A stretch of DNA of 64,000 nucleotides, taken from positions 529,548 through 593,547 of the forward strand of contig NZ_LSKU01000001.1 of NCBI RefSeq assembly GCF_001561915.1, given 5' to 3'. The position numbers and the translations under genes were made by a program. This document shows, in pieces, positions 34,327 to 43,822 of this stretch; position 1 is the stretch's first letter, and every line of letters starts with the position of its first letter. The notes under the pieces are model-generated. The model was not told the DNA's origin and did not search any database. It saw only the letters and a list, made by a program, of their open reading frames with translations. The stretch is from Tepidibacillus decaturensis. Lineage in GTDB: Bacteria; Bacillota; Bacilli; Tepidibacillales; Tepidibacillaceae.

Positions 34327-35367
34327 ATGAGAAATATTTTTTCAAAAAAACAACGGCTATTATCGATTGTATTTGAAGAGCACAAGATTCGTTTTTTAGA
34401 AGCTTCGATAATAGAAAGGGAAATCTCTACCGTTCATCAAGTATTTTCCATAGAAAATTCCATCGTAGATGAAGGTGGGATACTAGATAAAAAGAAATGG
34501 ACGGAGTTGTTAAAAACTCAAGTAAAACAATATAAGATTAAAGCTAAATCGGTACATCTTGTGATTCCAAGTTCATTCATTATTGTCCGACAGCTTACTT
34601 TGCCTGACGTGCAAGAAAAAGATTTAAAGCAAATGGTACAATTCGAAATAGGGAGTACTATCCATCTTCCGTTTGAACAACCGATTATAGACCTAGTAAA
34701 AATAAAAACAAAAGAACCAATATTGAATGAAGAAGGGGAATTGGCTGCCCAAGTCGTATTAGTAGCTGCACCAGGTCAACTCATTTATCCACTAGTTGAA
34801 GGGCTGCAAGAAAACCGTTTGAAAGCAAAAATCATCGATATTCCAGCCTTAAGCCTTTATCGTTTGTTTAAACAGCTACATCCACAACTAAAGGATGAAC
34901 CGATCCTTCTGTCATATGTAACAAAAGAAGGCATCGATATTCATATCTTAGATGAAGGAATTGTTTGGTTTACTCGGCATATTCCCATGGTTATTACATC
35001 GTTTTTATCTGATTTGTCGGTTGAAGAAGTTTTGGATGCAAAAACCTTGTTGGAAAGAATTCAAAAGAAGGAGAATTACCAATCCTATGTCTTCGACTTA
35101 GGAAATGAAATAGAGCGGGCCATCAATTTCTTCCAATATACCTTAAACAAGAGGGACAAACGAATGAAAGGATGTTGGATTGCTACTGATCTTCCTTTTA
35201 CGGATAGTTTCTACCAATACTTACAAGAGCGAATTGATGTTACTGTTCATCAGTTGACTTGTCAGCCTAAACAAATCACTGTTCCTATGACTAATGAACA
35301 ATTATTGGGATATGAAGTGGCTGCTGGTATGCTTTTTAAAGAGGTGAGACATGGCCATGGAAATTAA
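34327..35367 (+). CDS. pilM: Type IV pilus biogenesis protein PilM
   Basis: A 346-residue actin-like cytoplasmic protein that binds the PilN tail. VHLVIPSSFIIVRQLTLPDVQEKDLKQMVQFEIGSTIHLPFEQPIIDLV is the PilM (Competence_A) signature. GGGAGGAGG precedes ATG 34327. It overlaps pilN by 17 nt, and pilM-N-O is the normal order of the alignment subcomplex. The nucleotide-binding motifs are weaker than in proteobacterial PilM. Confidence 0.85.
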   Translation: MRNIFSKKQRLLSIVFEEHKIRFLEASIIEREISTVHQVFSIENSIVDEGGILDKKKWTELLKTQVKQYKIKAKSVHLVIPSSFIIVRQLTLPDVQEKDLKQMVQFEIGSTIHLPFEQPIIDLVKIKTKEPILNEEGELAAQVVLVAAPGQLIYPLVEGLQENRLKAKIIDIPALSLYRLFKQLHPQLKDEPILLSYVTKEGIDIHILDEGIVWFTRHIPMVITSFLSDLSVEEVLDAKTLLERIQKKENYQSYVFDLGNEIERAINFFQYTLNKRDKRMKGCWIATDLPFTDSFYQYLQERIDVTVHQLTCQPKQITVPMTNEQLLGYEVAAGMLFKEVRHGHGN

Positions 35368-36007
35368 TTTATTACCACAGGTGCCGACAACTAAAAAATT
35401 TCTTTGGCCGATAGCAGTTGTAATAGGTTTGATTGTCATTGTCTATAGTTCCTTTGTAGGGCTACAAATCTGGAGTAAATCTAACCAGTTAACGAGTCAA
35501 ACGCAGATTTTAGAGCAACTAAAAAAAGAACGTAAGGCTTCTACAAATCAATTAAATCAAATGAGGCAAGAACGTCAATTGCCTGCTCTTTATTTAGAAA
35601 CCATAAAACAGTTAGATTCGGCTCATATCAATTGGATATCATTAGTAGATGAGATTAGCAAAAAATTACCAAAAGATGGAAATATTATTAGCATGAGCTG
35701 GAAAAATAATGGGAAAATAGAGATGATCGGTTATTTTCATTCATTAGAAAGAGTGGGACAATATATTCAATGGTTAAATCAAATCGAATGGATAAAGGAA
35801 GCTAATTTTATTAACACACAGGAAACAACGACACAGGAAACGTATATCCAAGACATATTGGTTTCTGAAAGCAATCTTACAATAACAAAGGAACCTACAG
35901 AAACGTTGATACAACCACCTGAAATAGACGTTTATCAAATTACAATTCAAATCGATCTTAATCTTCCATCCTTAGCCATAAAGGAGGGGAATTATAAGAA
36001 TGAATGA
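35351..36007 (+). CDS. pilN: Type IV pilus protein PilN
   Basis: A 218-residue bitopic membrane protein. The N-terminus MAMEINLLPQVP contains the INLLP motif that docks into PilM. One membrane helix (~20-40) precedes a coiled coil and a periplasm-side (here extracytoplasmic) ferredoxin-like domain. GAGGTGAG lies just before ATG. It overlaps pilO by 8 nt. Confidence 0.88.
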   Translation: MAMEINLLPQVPTTKKFLWPIAVVIGLIVIVYSSFVGLQIWSKSNQLTSQTQILEQLKKERKASTNQLNQMRQERQLPALYLETIKQLDSAHINWISLVDEISKKLPKDGNIISMSWKNNGKIEMIGYFHSLERVGQYIQWLNQIEWIKEANFINTQETTTQETYIQDILVSESNLTITKEPTETLIQPPEIDVYQITIQIDLNLPSLAIKEGNYKNE

Positions 36008-36626
36008 AGGTAAAAAAGCATTACTTCTCCTCTTCGCCTTTTTTGTATTGATGGGAAGCTTTTACTTTTATAAAGTGAATCGGTTAGATAAACAAATCGA
36101 CCAGATCGTAAATGAGATTAAGCAAGAAAAAGAACTATCCACCTTGACATCAGAGCAAATAGCCAAAATAAAAAAACAACCGATCTCTAAGGAAGTTACT
36201 AATTATTCTGTCCATTTACCTGCGAATAAAGGGGTACCTCAGATTTTGTTGTATTTAAATCAAATAGCAGACAAGAATGATATCGATATACTCACGATTA
36301 ATATGGATGAAATGCAAAGACAGTCGAATCAAGCTAAAAGTTCGGAGCAACCAACTAATGGATTGCAAACTCTAGCAATTCAGTTAAAGCTAGAGGGAGA
36401 TTATGATAGAATGAGAGCTTTTATTCAAGATGTTTATGAATCGGAGCGATTGATTGATTTAGTCAATTGGAAATGGGAAGTAAGTGGAGAAAGCGAAGCA
36501 AGCACTAAACTGACAGCAGAATTAACGTTATATACCTATTTTTACCCTGAGCTGAAAGACTTGATTCCAAACCTTCCAGCCATCCCAACTTACAAACCTG
36601 AAAATCGAACAAATCCAATAAAATAA
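36000..36626 (+). CDS. pilO: Type IV pilus protein PilO
   Basis: A 208-residue bitopic protein with a short cytoplasmic tail, one helix (ALLLLFAFFVLMGSFYFYKV), a coiled coil and a C-terminal domain with LAIQLKLEGDYDRMRAFIQDVYESERLIDLVNWKWEV, typical of PilO. It partners PilN. It is the last gene of the operon and is followed by a partial repeat copy. Confidence 0.85.
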   Translation: MNEGKKALLLLFAFFVLMGSFYFYKVNRLDKQIDQIVNEIKQEKELSTLTSEQIAKIKKQPISKEVTNYSVHLPANKGVPQILLYLNQIADKNDIDILTINMDEMQRQSNQAKSSEQPTNGLQTLAIQLKLEGDYDRMRAFIQDVYESERLIDLVNWKWEVSGESEASTKLTAELTLYTYFYPELKDLIPNLPAIPTYKPENRTNPIK

Positions 36627-36666
36627 GTTTGTACATTCCAACGCGCTGCGTTGTCCGTGTATTTCT
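36625..36666. repeat. Partial copy of the MITE-like repeat
   Basis: 42 bp match the left end of the element at 48541-48582 with three mismatches. They include GTTTGTACATTCC (36627-36639) and a small hairpin AACGC/GCGTT (36640-36652). The right end is missing. It lies between pilO and spoIIB. Confidence 0.75.
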
Positions 36667-36752
36667 TTCTACTTTTTTTGTTCTCCATGTTCTATTAATC
36701 TTCTAAATACATATATATGGGATTAAGAGATTAGGACAAGGAGTGTTTGAGG

Positions 36753-37862
36753 ATGGACAAACCAAAAGTAAATGTAAGAGCATGGAAACCTCTTGATAAA
36801 AGAAATAAGGAAACGATTACCTGGAATATGGAAAAAGAACTAACGATACCAAGTGTAAAACCCACCCTATCGAAAAAAGAACCTACAGAATCCCTATTAT
36901 TACCTATCGAATTACTAAATCAAAATACAAAAAACGAAAAGCAAAGCGAAAAGAAAAGTGAAAAAAAAGATGAAAACATCTTGGAAAAAGAACATTCGAA
37001 ACCTAAATATGATATTGAAATTGATGAACAATTAGAAAATCGCCAAATGTATAATGATCAACTACTACCTAGGAATAGTTCAAAGAGAAAAAGAAATTCC
37101 TCCCACTCGAATTTACTTTGGCTAAAAACGTTTGCAGCAGGAGTAAGTGCCATTGCAACTGGGTTATTATTTGGTTGGATCGTTCTTCAATATTTTGTTT
37201 ATCCAATGATGAATGGTGATGCGGCCCCTACTACCCCTCCGATCAATGAAATTTCTGTGGTGAATAATCCTGAACAGAATCAAGGAGCTATTGCATTGGT
37301 TCCAGAGCAATTCATGTATATGATTCAAGCTGGGGTATTTTCTGACCAAACTGGGGCGCAAAATGTGATCAATACGCTTGTGAATAAAGGGAAAGTAGGT
37401 GTGGTAACAAATAGCGCACCTTACCGGGTATTTATGGGGATTGCAATAAGAAAAGAAAACGCAGATAAGTTAAAAGAAATCTTAACAGAAAGCGGTATGG
37501 AAGCCTATGTAAAAGAGTATGTGATCCCTGCTTTTAACGGTAATATGTCAAAGCAAACAGCTGAAAGCTTCACAAAATGGATCAATACAGGCGAACAACT
37601 AGTCATTCTTTTAACCGACCAATCAGTAAAAATGTTAACTAATCTAAACGAGAAGGTAGAAGATGCTACAATCATTAAAAGCCACCAAGAATTTATCAAT
37701 GAGGGTCAAGTATTAACTGGTTTACTTACACAGCATAATCAATTAAACGAACAAAATATAGTACAAAAAATGACGGAGCAGATGAACTATGCGATAACCG
37801 CACTGAATGCATACAAAAAAATCCCAATCCTCAATATGCCTGGAAAATTCAAGAGGCATTGA
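36753..37862 (+). CDS. spoIIB: Stage II sporulation protein B-like, SPOR-domain membrane protein
   Basis: A 369-residue bitopic protein: charged cytoplasmic N-terminus (~1-120), one membrane helix (LWLKTFAAGVSAIATGLLFGWIVLQYFV), then a SPOR domain (FMYMIQAGVFSDQTGAQNVINTLVNKGKVGVVTNSAPYRVFMGIAI...). SpoIIB localises to the division septum and speeds septal thinning at engulfment. ATG 36753 is 9 nt after AAGGAG; TTG 36747 is closer. Gene order (pilD/comC region, spoIIB, maf, radC, mreB) supports the name more than sequence similarity alone. Confidence 0.8.
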   Translation: MDKPKVNVRAWKPLDKRNKETITWNMEKELTIPSVKPTLSKKEPTESLLLPIELLNQNTKNEKQSEKKSEKKDENILEKEHSKPKYDIEIDEQLENRQMYNDQLLPRNSSKRKRNSSHSNLLWLKTFAAGVSAIATGLLFGWIVLQYFVYPMMNGDAAPTTPPINEISVVNNPEQNQGAIALVPEQFMYMIQAGVFSDQTGAQNVINTLVNKGKVGVVTNSAPYRVFMGIAIRKENADKLKEILTESGMEAYVKEYVIPAFNGNMSKQTAESFTKWINTGEQLVILLTDQSVKMLTNLNEKVEDATIIKSHQEFINEGQVLTGLLTQHNQLNEQNIVQKMTEQMNYAITALNAYKKIPILNMPGKFKRH

Positions 37863-37994
37863 TGAATTATAAAATGAATTATCAGTCCATCTTTCCTAAA
37901 GTAAGTTAAAAAAATTGAATATTGATTGTTTTTCTACTGCCTCAGTGAGATAATAAGGATGGTAAATTTTGAAATTACATGGGGGTAACCTTAG

Positions 37995-39410
37995 ATGAGT
38001 GAATTTCGCCTAGAAAAAGACCTGTTAGGCACAAAAGAAGTACCAAAAGATGCTTATTATGGAATTCAAACCATGCGTGCAGTAGAAAACTTTCCCATTA
38101 CGGGATATCCTCCACACAAGGAATTAATTCGGGCTTTTGGCTATGTAAAAAAAGCGGCTGCAATGGCTAACTCAGAGGTAGGGGTATTAAACAAAAAAAT
38201 AGCTGGTGCGATTATTCAAGCGGCTGAAGAAGTAATAGAAGGTAAATTGCATGAACATTTTATTGTTGATTCTATTCAAGGTGGAGCAGGAACTTCATTT
38301 AATATGAATGCGAATGAAGTAATTGCCAACCGTGCTATTGAAATCATGGGTGGGGAAAAAGGAAATTACCTATTAGTAAGCCCTAATACCCATGTCAATA
38401 TGGCTCAATCCACCAATGATGCCTTTCCAACTGCTATACATATTGCTGTTTTCAACTTATCCAAGGGGTTGATTGAAGCATTAAAGGAACTACATCAATC
38501 ATTGGAGAAGAAAACGCAAGAATTTGACGATGTAATTAAAATGGGTAGAACTCATCTTCAAGATGCAGTGCCTATTCGTTTAGGGCAAGAATTTAGCGCA
38601 TATGGCAATGTGATTAGCCGTGATATCACTCGGATTCAACAATCCGTTCAACACCTTGGAGAAGTGAACATGGGAGCAACAGCTGTTGGAACTGGATTAA
38701 ATGCCATGCCTCAATATATTAAGCGAGTTGTAGAAATTTTAGCTGAAATTACGGGTCTACCTTTAAAAAATGCCAAAAATCTTGTGGATGCAACTCAAAA
38801 TACAGATGCTTACACAGAAGTCTCATCTTCACTTAAAATATTAGCGATTAACCTTTCGAAAATGGCTAATGACTTGCGATTGATGGCCTCTGGTCCTCGC
38901 ACTGGATTCAATGAAATCAATTTACCGCCTCGGCAACCTGGATCATCTATTATGCCTGGTAAGGTGAATCCTGTTATGGCAGAAGTGATTAACCAGATAG
39001 CTTTCCAAGTCATTGGCAATGATCATACTATTTCCTTAGCTTCAGAGGCAGGCCAATTAGAGTTAAATGTAATGGAGCCAGTATTGGTTTTTAATCTTTT
39101 GCAATCATTAAGTATTCTTCAAAATGGTATTCGTGTTTTCACCCAATATTTAATTGATGGAATAACGGCAAATGTGGAACGTTGTAAACAATTGGTTGAA
39201 AATAGTGTGGGCATTGTAACCGCGATTAATCCGCATGTGGGATATGAGATTGCAACACAGGTGGCAAAGGAAGCATTAACAACAGGCAAACCTGTAAGGG
39301 AAATTTGTTTAGAAAGAGGTTTACTCACAGAAGAGGAACTAGAACTGATTTTAGATACCAAAGAAATGACTGCTCCAGGCATTGCTGGAGCCCAACTGAT
39401 TCTTAGATGA
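37995..39410 (+). CDS. aspA: Aspartate ammonia-lyase
   Basis: Converts aspartate to fumarate and ammonia. 471 residues; the fumarase/aspartase signature GSSIMPGKVNPV (around 316-327) is intact, with GRTHLQDAVP and STNDAFPTA as further active-site regions. The start EFRLEKDLLGTKEVPKDAYYGIQTMRAVENFPI is the aspartase rather than fumarase type. It is a single-gene unit, inserted between spoIIB and maf relative to B. subtilis. A GATAAT box with TGA upstream (37946-37954) may be its promoter. Confidence 0.94.
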   Translation: MSEFRLEKDLLGTKEVPKDAYYGIQTMRAVENFPITGYPPHKELIRAFGYVKKAAAMANSEVGVLNKKIAGAIIQAAEEVIEGKLHEHFIVDSIQGGAGTSFNMNANEVIANRAIEIMGGEKGNYLLVSPNTHVNMAQSTNDAFPTAIHIAVFNLSKGLIEALKELHQSLEKKTQEFDDVIKMGRTHLQDAVPIRLGQEFSAYGNVISRDITRIQQSVQHLGEVNMGATAVGTGLNAMPQYIKRVVEILAEITGLPLKNAKNLVDATQNTDAYTEVSSSLKILAINLSKMANDLRLMASGPRTGFNEINLPPRQPGSSIMPGKVNPVMAEVINQIAFQVIGNDHTISLASEAGQLELNVMEPVLVFNLLQSLSILQNGIRVFTQYLIDGITANVERCKQLVENSVGIVTAINPHVGYEIATQVAKEALTTGKPVREICLERGLLTEEELELILDTKEMTAPGIAGAQLILR

Positions 39411-39427
39411 ACCTTAAAGATTTACTT

Positions 39428-39458
39428 AAGACTGTTAGGAGTTCTAGCAGTCTTTTTT
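39428..39458 (+). terminator. Rho-independent terminator after aspA
   Basis: 11-bp stem AAGACTGTTAG (39428-39438) / CTAGCAGTCTT (39444-39454) with one G-U pair, 5-nt loop, then TTTT. Confidence 0.8.
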
Positions 39459-39614
39459 ACATTCTCCCCACAAAAGTGACGACTCCCTTCGAATTTTGTA
39501 AGGAAACTTCTGTTGTTTTGCTTGTCACCTTATGATACTTTTGCTACACTTAAATTGACATATCATGACAATTTTAAACAAAAAATATATTGTTTAGGGG
39601 AGAAATAGAAACAG

Positions 39615-39857
39615 ATGAAGGCACCGCAGACATTGATATTTGTTATTATTCTCATTAGTGGATTGCTCTTAGGAAGTTTAATTGGACAAATCCTAGGAGA
39701 ATGGCTTCCAATTTTGAAGGAAAGTCAACAAATTGTTTGGCACCCACGCGCAGATTTAAATATTTTGAAGTATGATTTCAATGTTCAGGTTAAACTAAAC
39801 TTAGCTAGTTTTATTGGTCTAGGCCTAGCATTCTGGTTATATCGAAAATATAGGTGA
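39615..39857 (+). CDS. DUF4321 small membrane protein
   Basis: An 80-residue protein with two membrane helices (IFVIILISGLLLGSLIGQIL and LNLASFIGLGLAFWLY) and a positively charged C-terminus. It matches DUF4321 proteins that sit before maf in many Bacillales and Clostridia. It is probably co-transcribed with maf, whose start overlaps its stop region. Function is unknown. Confidence 0.8.
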   Translation: MKAPQTLIFVIILISGLLLGSLIGQILGEWLPILKESQQIVWHPRADLNILKYDFNVQVKLNLASFIGLGLAFWLYRKYR

Positions 39858-39862
39858 TTTCA

Positions 39863-40468
39863 ATGGAAAAAATCATTTTAGCTTCTTCATCTCCTCGGCG
39901 TAGAGAGATATTAGAATTAATTGGAATCTCCTTTTTGGTTCATCCAAGTGATGTAGATGAAAGTTATAATGAGTCAAATTCCCCTGAAGATATAGTGAAA
40001 CAGCTGGCAACAAGAAAGGCTATGGATATTGCTTCCTATTATCAAGAGGGAATCATCATTGGTGCTGACACAATTGTTGTATTGGATGGGCAAATTTTAG
40101 GAAAACCCAAGGATGAAGAAGACGCTTTTCAAATGTTAAACAGACTACAAGGTAGATCCCATCAGGTATTTAGTGGAGTTGCAGTCGTTGATGCAAAAAC
40201 AAGGGAAGTGAAGGCATCTTATCAAATGACAAAAGTATATATGGATCCCTTATCAGAAGAAGAGATTCGTTTGTACATTGCGACGAAGGAACCGATGGAT
40301 AAGGCCGGTTCTTATGGGATTCAAGGCTTTGGTGCCATATTTATTGAAAAAATTGAGGGAGATTATTTCAATGTGGTTGGGCTCCCTGTTGCTTTATTAT
40401 CTACTTTATTAAAAGATTTTGGTATACAAATTTTAAAGGATATGATCCATCCTAAAAGCATAGTCTAA
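39863..40468 (+). CDS. maf: Maf family nucleotide pyrophosphatase
   Basis: A 201-residue house-cleaning enzyme that hydrolyses dTTP, UTP and modified nucleotides. ILASSSPRRREIL at the N-terminus, GADTIVVLDGQILGKPKD, and YMDKAGSYGIQGFGAIFIEKIEGDYFNVVGLP-like segments (here MDKAGSYGIQG) are diagnostic. ATG 39863 follows AGGTGA; GTG 39854 is too close to it. Order maf-radC-mreB as in B. subtilis. Confidence 0.95.
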   Translation: MEKIILASSSPRRREILELIGISFLVHPSDVDESYNESNSPEDIVKQLATRKAMDIASYYQEGIIIGADTIVVLDGQILGKPKDEEDAFQMLNRLQGRSHQVFSGVAVVDAKTREVKASYQMTKVYMDPLSEEEIRLYIATKEPMDKAGSYGIQGFGAIFIEKIEGDYFNVVGLPVALLSTLLKDFGIQILKDMIHPKSIV

Positions 40469-40518
40469 ACCTCTATGTATCCTCTAACGCTTCGGATGTG
40501 ATGTTTGGAGGAACTCAC

Positions 40519-41214
40519 ATGGAACAGATGAAACAAATAATGGTTAAGGACATTCCTGTAGATGAACGTCCGCGGGAACGAATGATCTATTATGGTGCTG
40601 ACAGTTTAAGTAATGTTGAATTGTTAGCGATCCTGTTGCGAACGGGGAGTAGTAATGAATCTGTTTTTCAACTTGCCCAAAAAATTTTATCAGAAATGGA
40701 AACATTACAGAACCTATTAGACGTTACTATAGAGGAACTTACTAAAATTAGAGGGATAGGTCCGGCTAAAGCTGTGCAATTAAAAGCAGCGATTGAGTTG
40801 GGTAAAAGAATAGCAAAACATTCTCCTCAAGATAAAGTGACAATTCGTTCCCCAAAGGATGTTGCTGATTATTTAATGGAAGATATGAGATATCTTAAAC
40901 AAGAACAATTTGTTGCTTTATTGTTAGATACCAAGAATCAAATCTTGGCAAAAGAGGTAATCACCATTGGAACATTAAATTCTTCGATTGTTCATCCTCG
41001 TGAAGTATTTAAACCGGCAATTAAGAAAAGTGTTTCGGCGATAATTGTTGCACATAACCATCCAAGTGGTGATCCAACACCTAGTCGTGAAGACATTGAT
41101 GTGACAAAGCGTTTAGCACAAGCAGGTGAGATTTTGGGGATTGATCTGTTAGATCATCTTGTAATTGGTGATGGACGATATACATCGTTAAAAGATAAAG
41201 GATTTTTTACCTAA
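40519..41214 (+). CDS. radC: RadC family protein (JAB/MPN metalloprotease-like)
   Basis: 231 residues. N-terminal helix-hairpin-helix region (ELTKIRGIGPAKAVQLKAAIELGKR) and C-terminal JAB domain with the zinc motif HNHPSGDPTPSREDID. ATG 40519 is 7 nt after GGAGG; the earlier GTG at 40498 is not supported. The role in DNA repair is historical and unsettled. Confidence 0.94.
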   Translation: MEQMKQIMVKDIPVDERPRERMIYYGADSLSNVELLAILLRTGSSNESVFQLAQKILSEMETLQNLLDVTIEELTKIRGIGPAKAVQLKAAIELGKRIAKHSPQDKVTIRSPKDVADYLMEDMRYLKQEQFVALLLDTKNQILAKEVITIGTLNSSIVHPREVFKPAIKKSVSAIIVAHNHPSGDPTPSREDIDVTKRLAQAGEILGIDLLDHLVIGDGRYTSLKDKGFFT

Positions 41215-41292
41215 AAATGGTGATGGATTTATTTCTTTATTGAAGTATAATTTTAAATTAATTGGTAAACTTTTATGACATCATTTGTATAG

Positions 41293-42345
<1,053 letters not shown>

Positions 42346-42390
42346 GGGTAAGGTTTGACCGAACAAATAGAGAACGAGTAGGTGTTTGGA

Positions 42391-43293
42391 TTGTTTTCTA
42401 AGTTATTTAGTAATAAGCATCTGATTATTATTTTGTTTAGTTTAATTATTTTGGTCATCGTAATGGGACTAACGCTTAATCATCGTGAATTAACATGGCC
42501 AGAGAAATTTTTAAAAGATACTATCTCGCTAACCCAAGGTATTTTATATAAACCCGCTAGCAAAATAGCGGGTTTCTTTGAAGATATCAACAATTACACC
42601 TTGACTTACAAAGAAAATAAGTCACTTAAAAAGATATTACATCAATATTCACAAGTCGTTGCAGAATTAAATCAGCTGCGAGACGAAAATAAACGATTAA
42701 AAGAAATGCTAGATTACAAGGAGAAGGCAGTCAACCAGTACCAACTTAAAGTAGGACAGGTTATTGCCAGATCTCCTGACCGCTGGAATAATATGCTTAT
42801 CATAGATCAAGGTTCAAACGATGGGATCAAAAAAGATATGGCAGTTATTACGACCCAAGGTTTGATTGGGAAAGTATATAGTGTGTCTAGTTTTTCTTCT
42901 ACCGTCCAATTGGTCTCTAGTAGCACAGATGGTGGCTTTATCTTTGCTGCTATTCAAAGTGAACCTATGACATATGGTGTGGTTGAGGGTTATGACAAAA
43001 AGAGAAATGAATTGCAAATAAAAAAAATTGACCTCGATGCTGTGATCGAGCCTGGACAATTGGTTACTACCTCAAATTTAGGTGGCGTATTTCCTTCAGG
43101 GATAGTGATCGGAAAAGTGGTTAGGGTAGAAGAAGGAGAAAATGGAGGTTTAACCAAAACAGCATATGTTCAACCTGCAGCAGATCTGTACCATATAAAT
43201 GAAGTATATATTGTGATGAAAACCAATGTTCAATCGATTAACAGTGGAACAGTACAAGAATCTGAAGAGACACCATCGAAGGAGGTAAAGTAA
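42391..43293 (+). CDS. mreC: Rod shape-determining protein MreC
   Basis: About 300 residues: N-terminal membrane helix (LIIILFSLIILVIVMGLTL), coiled coil (~65-115, LKKILHQYSQVVAELNQLRDENKRLKEML), and a beta-rich extracytoplasmic domain (VIARSPDRWNNMLIIDQGSNDGIKKDMAVITTQGLIGKV). The start is TTG 42391 (6 nt after TAGGTG) or GTG 42382. It bridges MreB and penicillin-binding proteins. The reading frame contains a perfect 10-bp hairpin (42550-42575). Confidence 0.93.
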   Translation: MFSKLFSNKHLIIILFSLIILVIVMGLTLNHRELTWPEKFLKDTISLTQGILYKPASKIAGFFEDINNYTLTYKENKSLKKILHQYSQVVAELNQLRDENKRLKEMLDYKEKAVNQYQLKVGQVIARSPDRWNNMLIIDQGSNDGIKKDMAVITTQGLIGKVYSVSSFSSTVQLVSSSTDGGFIFAAIQSEPMTYGVVEGYDKKRNELQIKKIDLDAVIEPGQLVTTSNLGGVFPSGIVIGKVVRVEEGENGGLTKTAYVQPAADLYHINEVYIVMKTNVQSINSGTVQESEETPSKEVK

Positions 43294-43802
43294 TGGGGAA
43301 AGGTTGGATCAATGGTTTACTTTTTCTTCTTTTCCTTTTTGAAGGTACAATTTTCCAATTCCTGACCGCTGATCGATATGGTTCTTCATATGGGATTGTT
43401 CCTCGTTTTGTTCTAGCCACAATCATTTTCATCTCAATTTTTAAAGGTAAAACTTATGGCTTGTATGTAGGACTTTTTTTTGGATTTCTTCAAGACATTG
43501 TCTATGGAAATGTAATTGGGGTCTATACGATTGGAATGGCTGCTATTGGTTATTTTAGTGGATGGTTAATTCAATATTTTCATCCTTCTTTATCAATCTA
43601 TGTTTTGTTTCAACTTTTTAGCCAGCTCCTTTTTGAACTCTATCTATATGGAATGTTACGTCTATTTCATCTGATTGATATATCTATAGAATGGTCAATG
43701 TTACACTTAATGATCCCATCTGTTGTTGTGAATGTTGCTTTTGCTATATTGGTGTATAAACCATATTTCAGACTTATACAAGAAAAAAGAAAAGATGGCT
43801 AG
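43293..43802 (+). CDS. mreD: Rod shape-determining protein MreD
   Basis: A 169-residue protein with about five membrane helices. The ATG overlaps the last base of the mreC stop codon. GLYVGLFFGFLQDIVYGNVIGVYTIGMAAIGYFSGWL is the conserved centre. Works with MreC in the elongasome. Identification rests on topology, length and position. Confidence 0.9.
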   Translation: MGKGWINGLLFLLFLFEGTIFQFLTADRYGSSYGIVPRFVLATIIFISIFKGKTYGLYVGLFFGFLQDIVYGNVIGVYTIGMAAIGYFSGWLIQYFHPSLSIYVLFQLFSQLLFELYLYGMLRLFHLIDISIEWSMLHLMIPSVVVNVAFAILVYKPYFRLIQEKRKDG

Positions 43803-43822
43803 TATAGAGTGAGGTGATGACA

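Noticed and set aside
39541-39614. TTGACA at 39555 considered as promoter of the DUF4321 gene
   Set aside because: No acceptable -10 was found at 16-18 nt spacing, so it was not listed.
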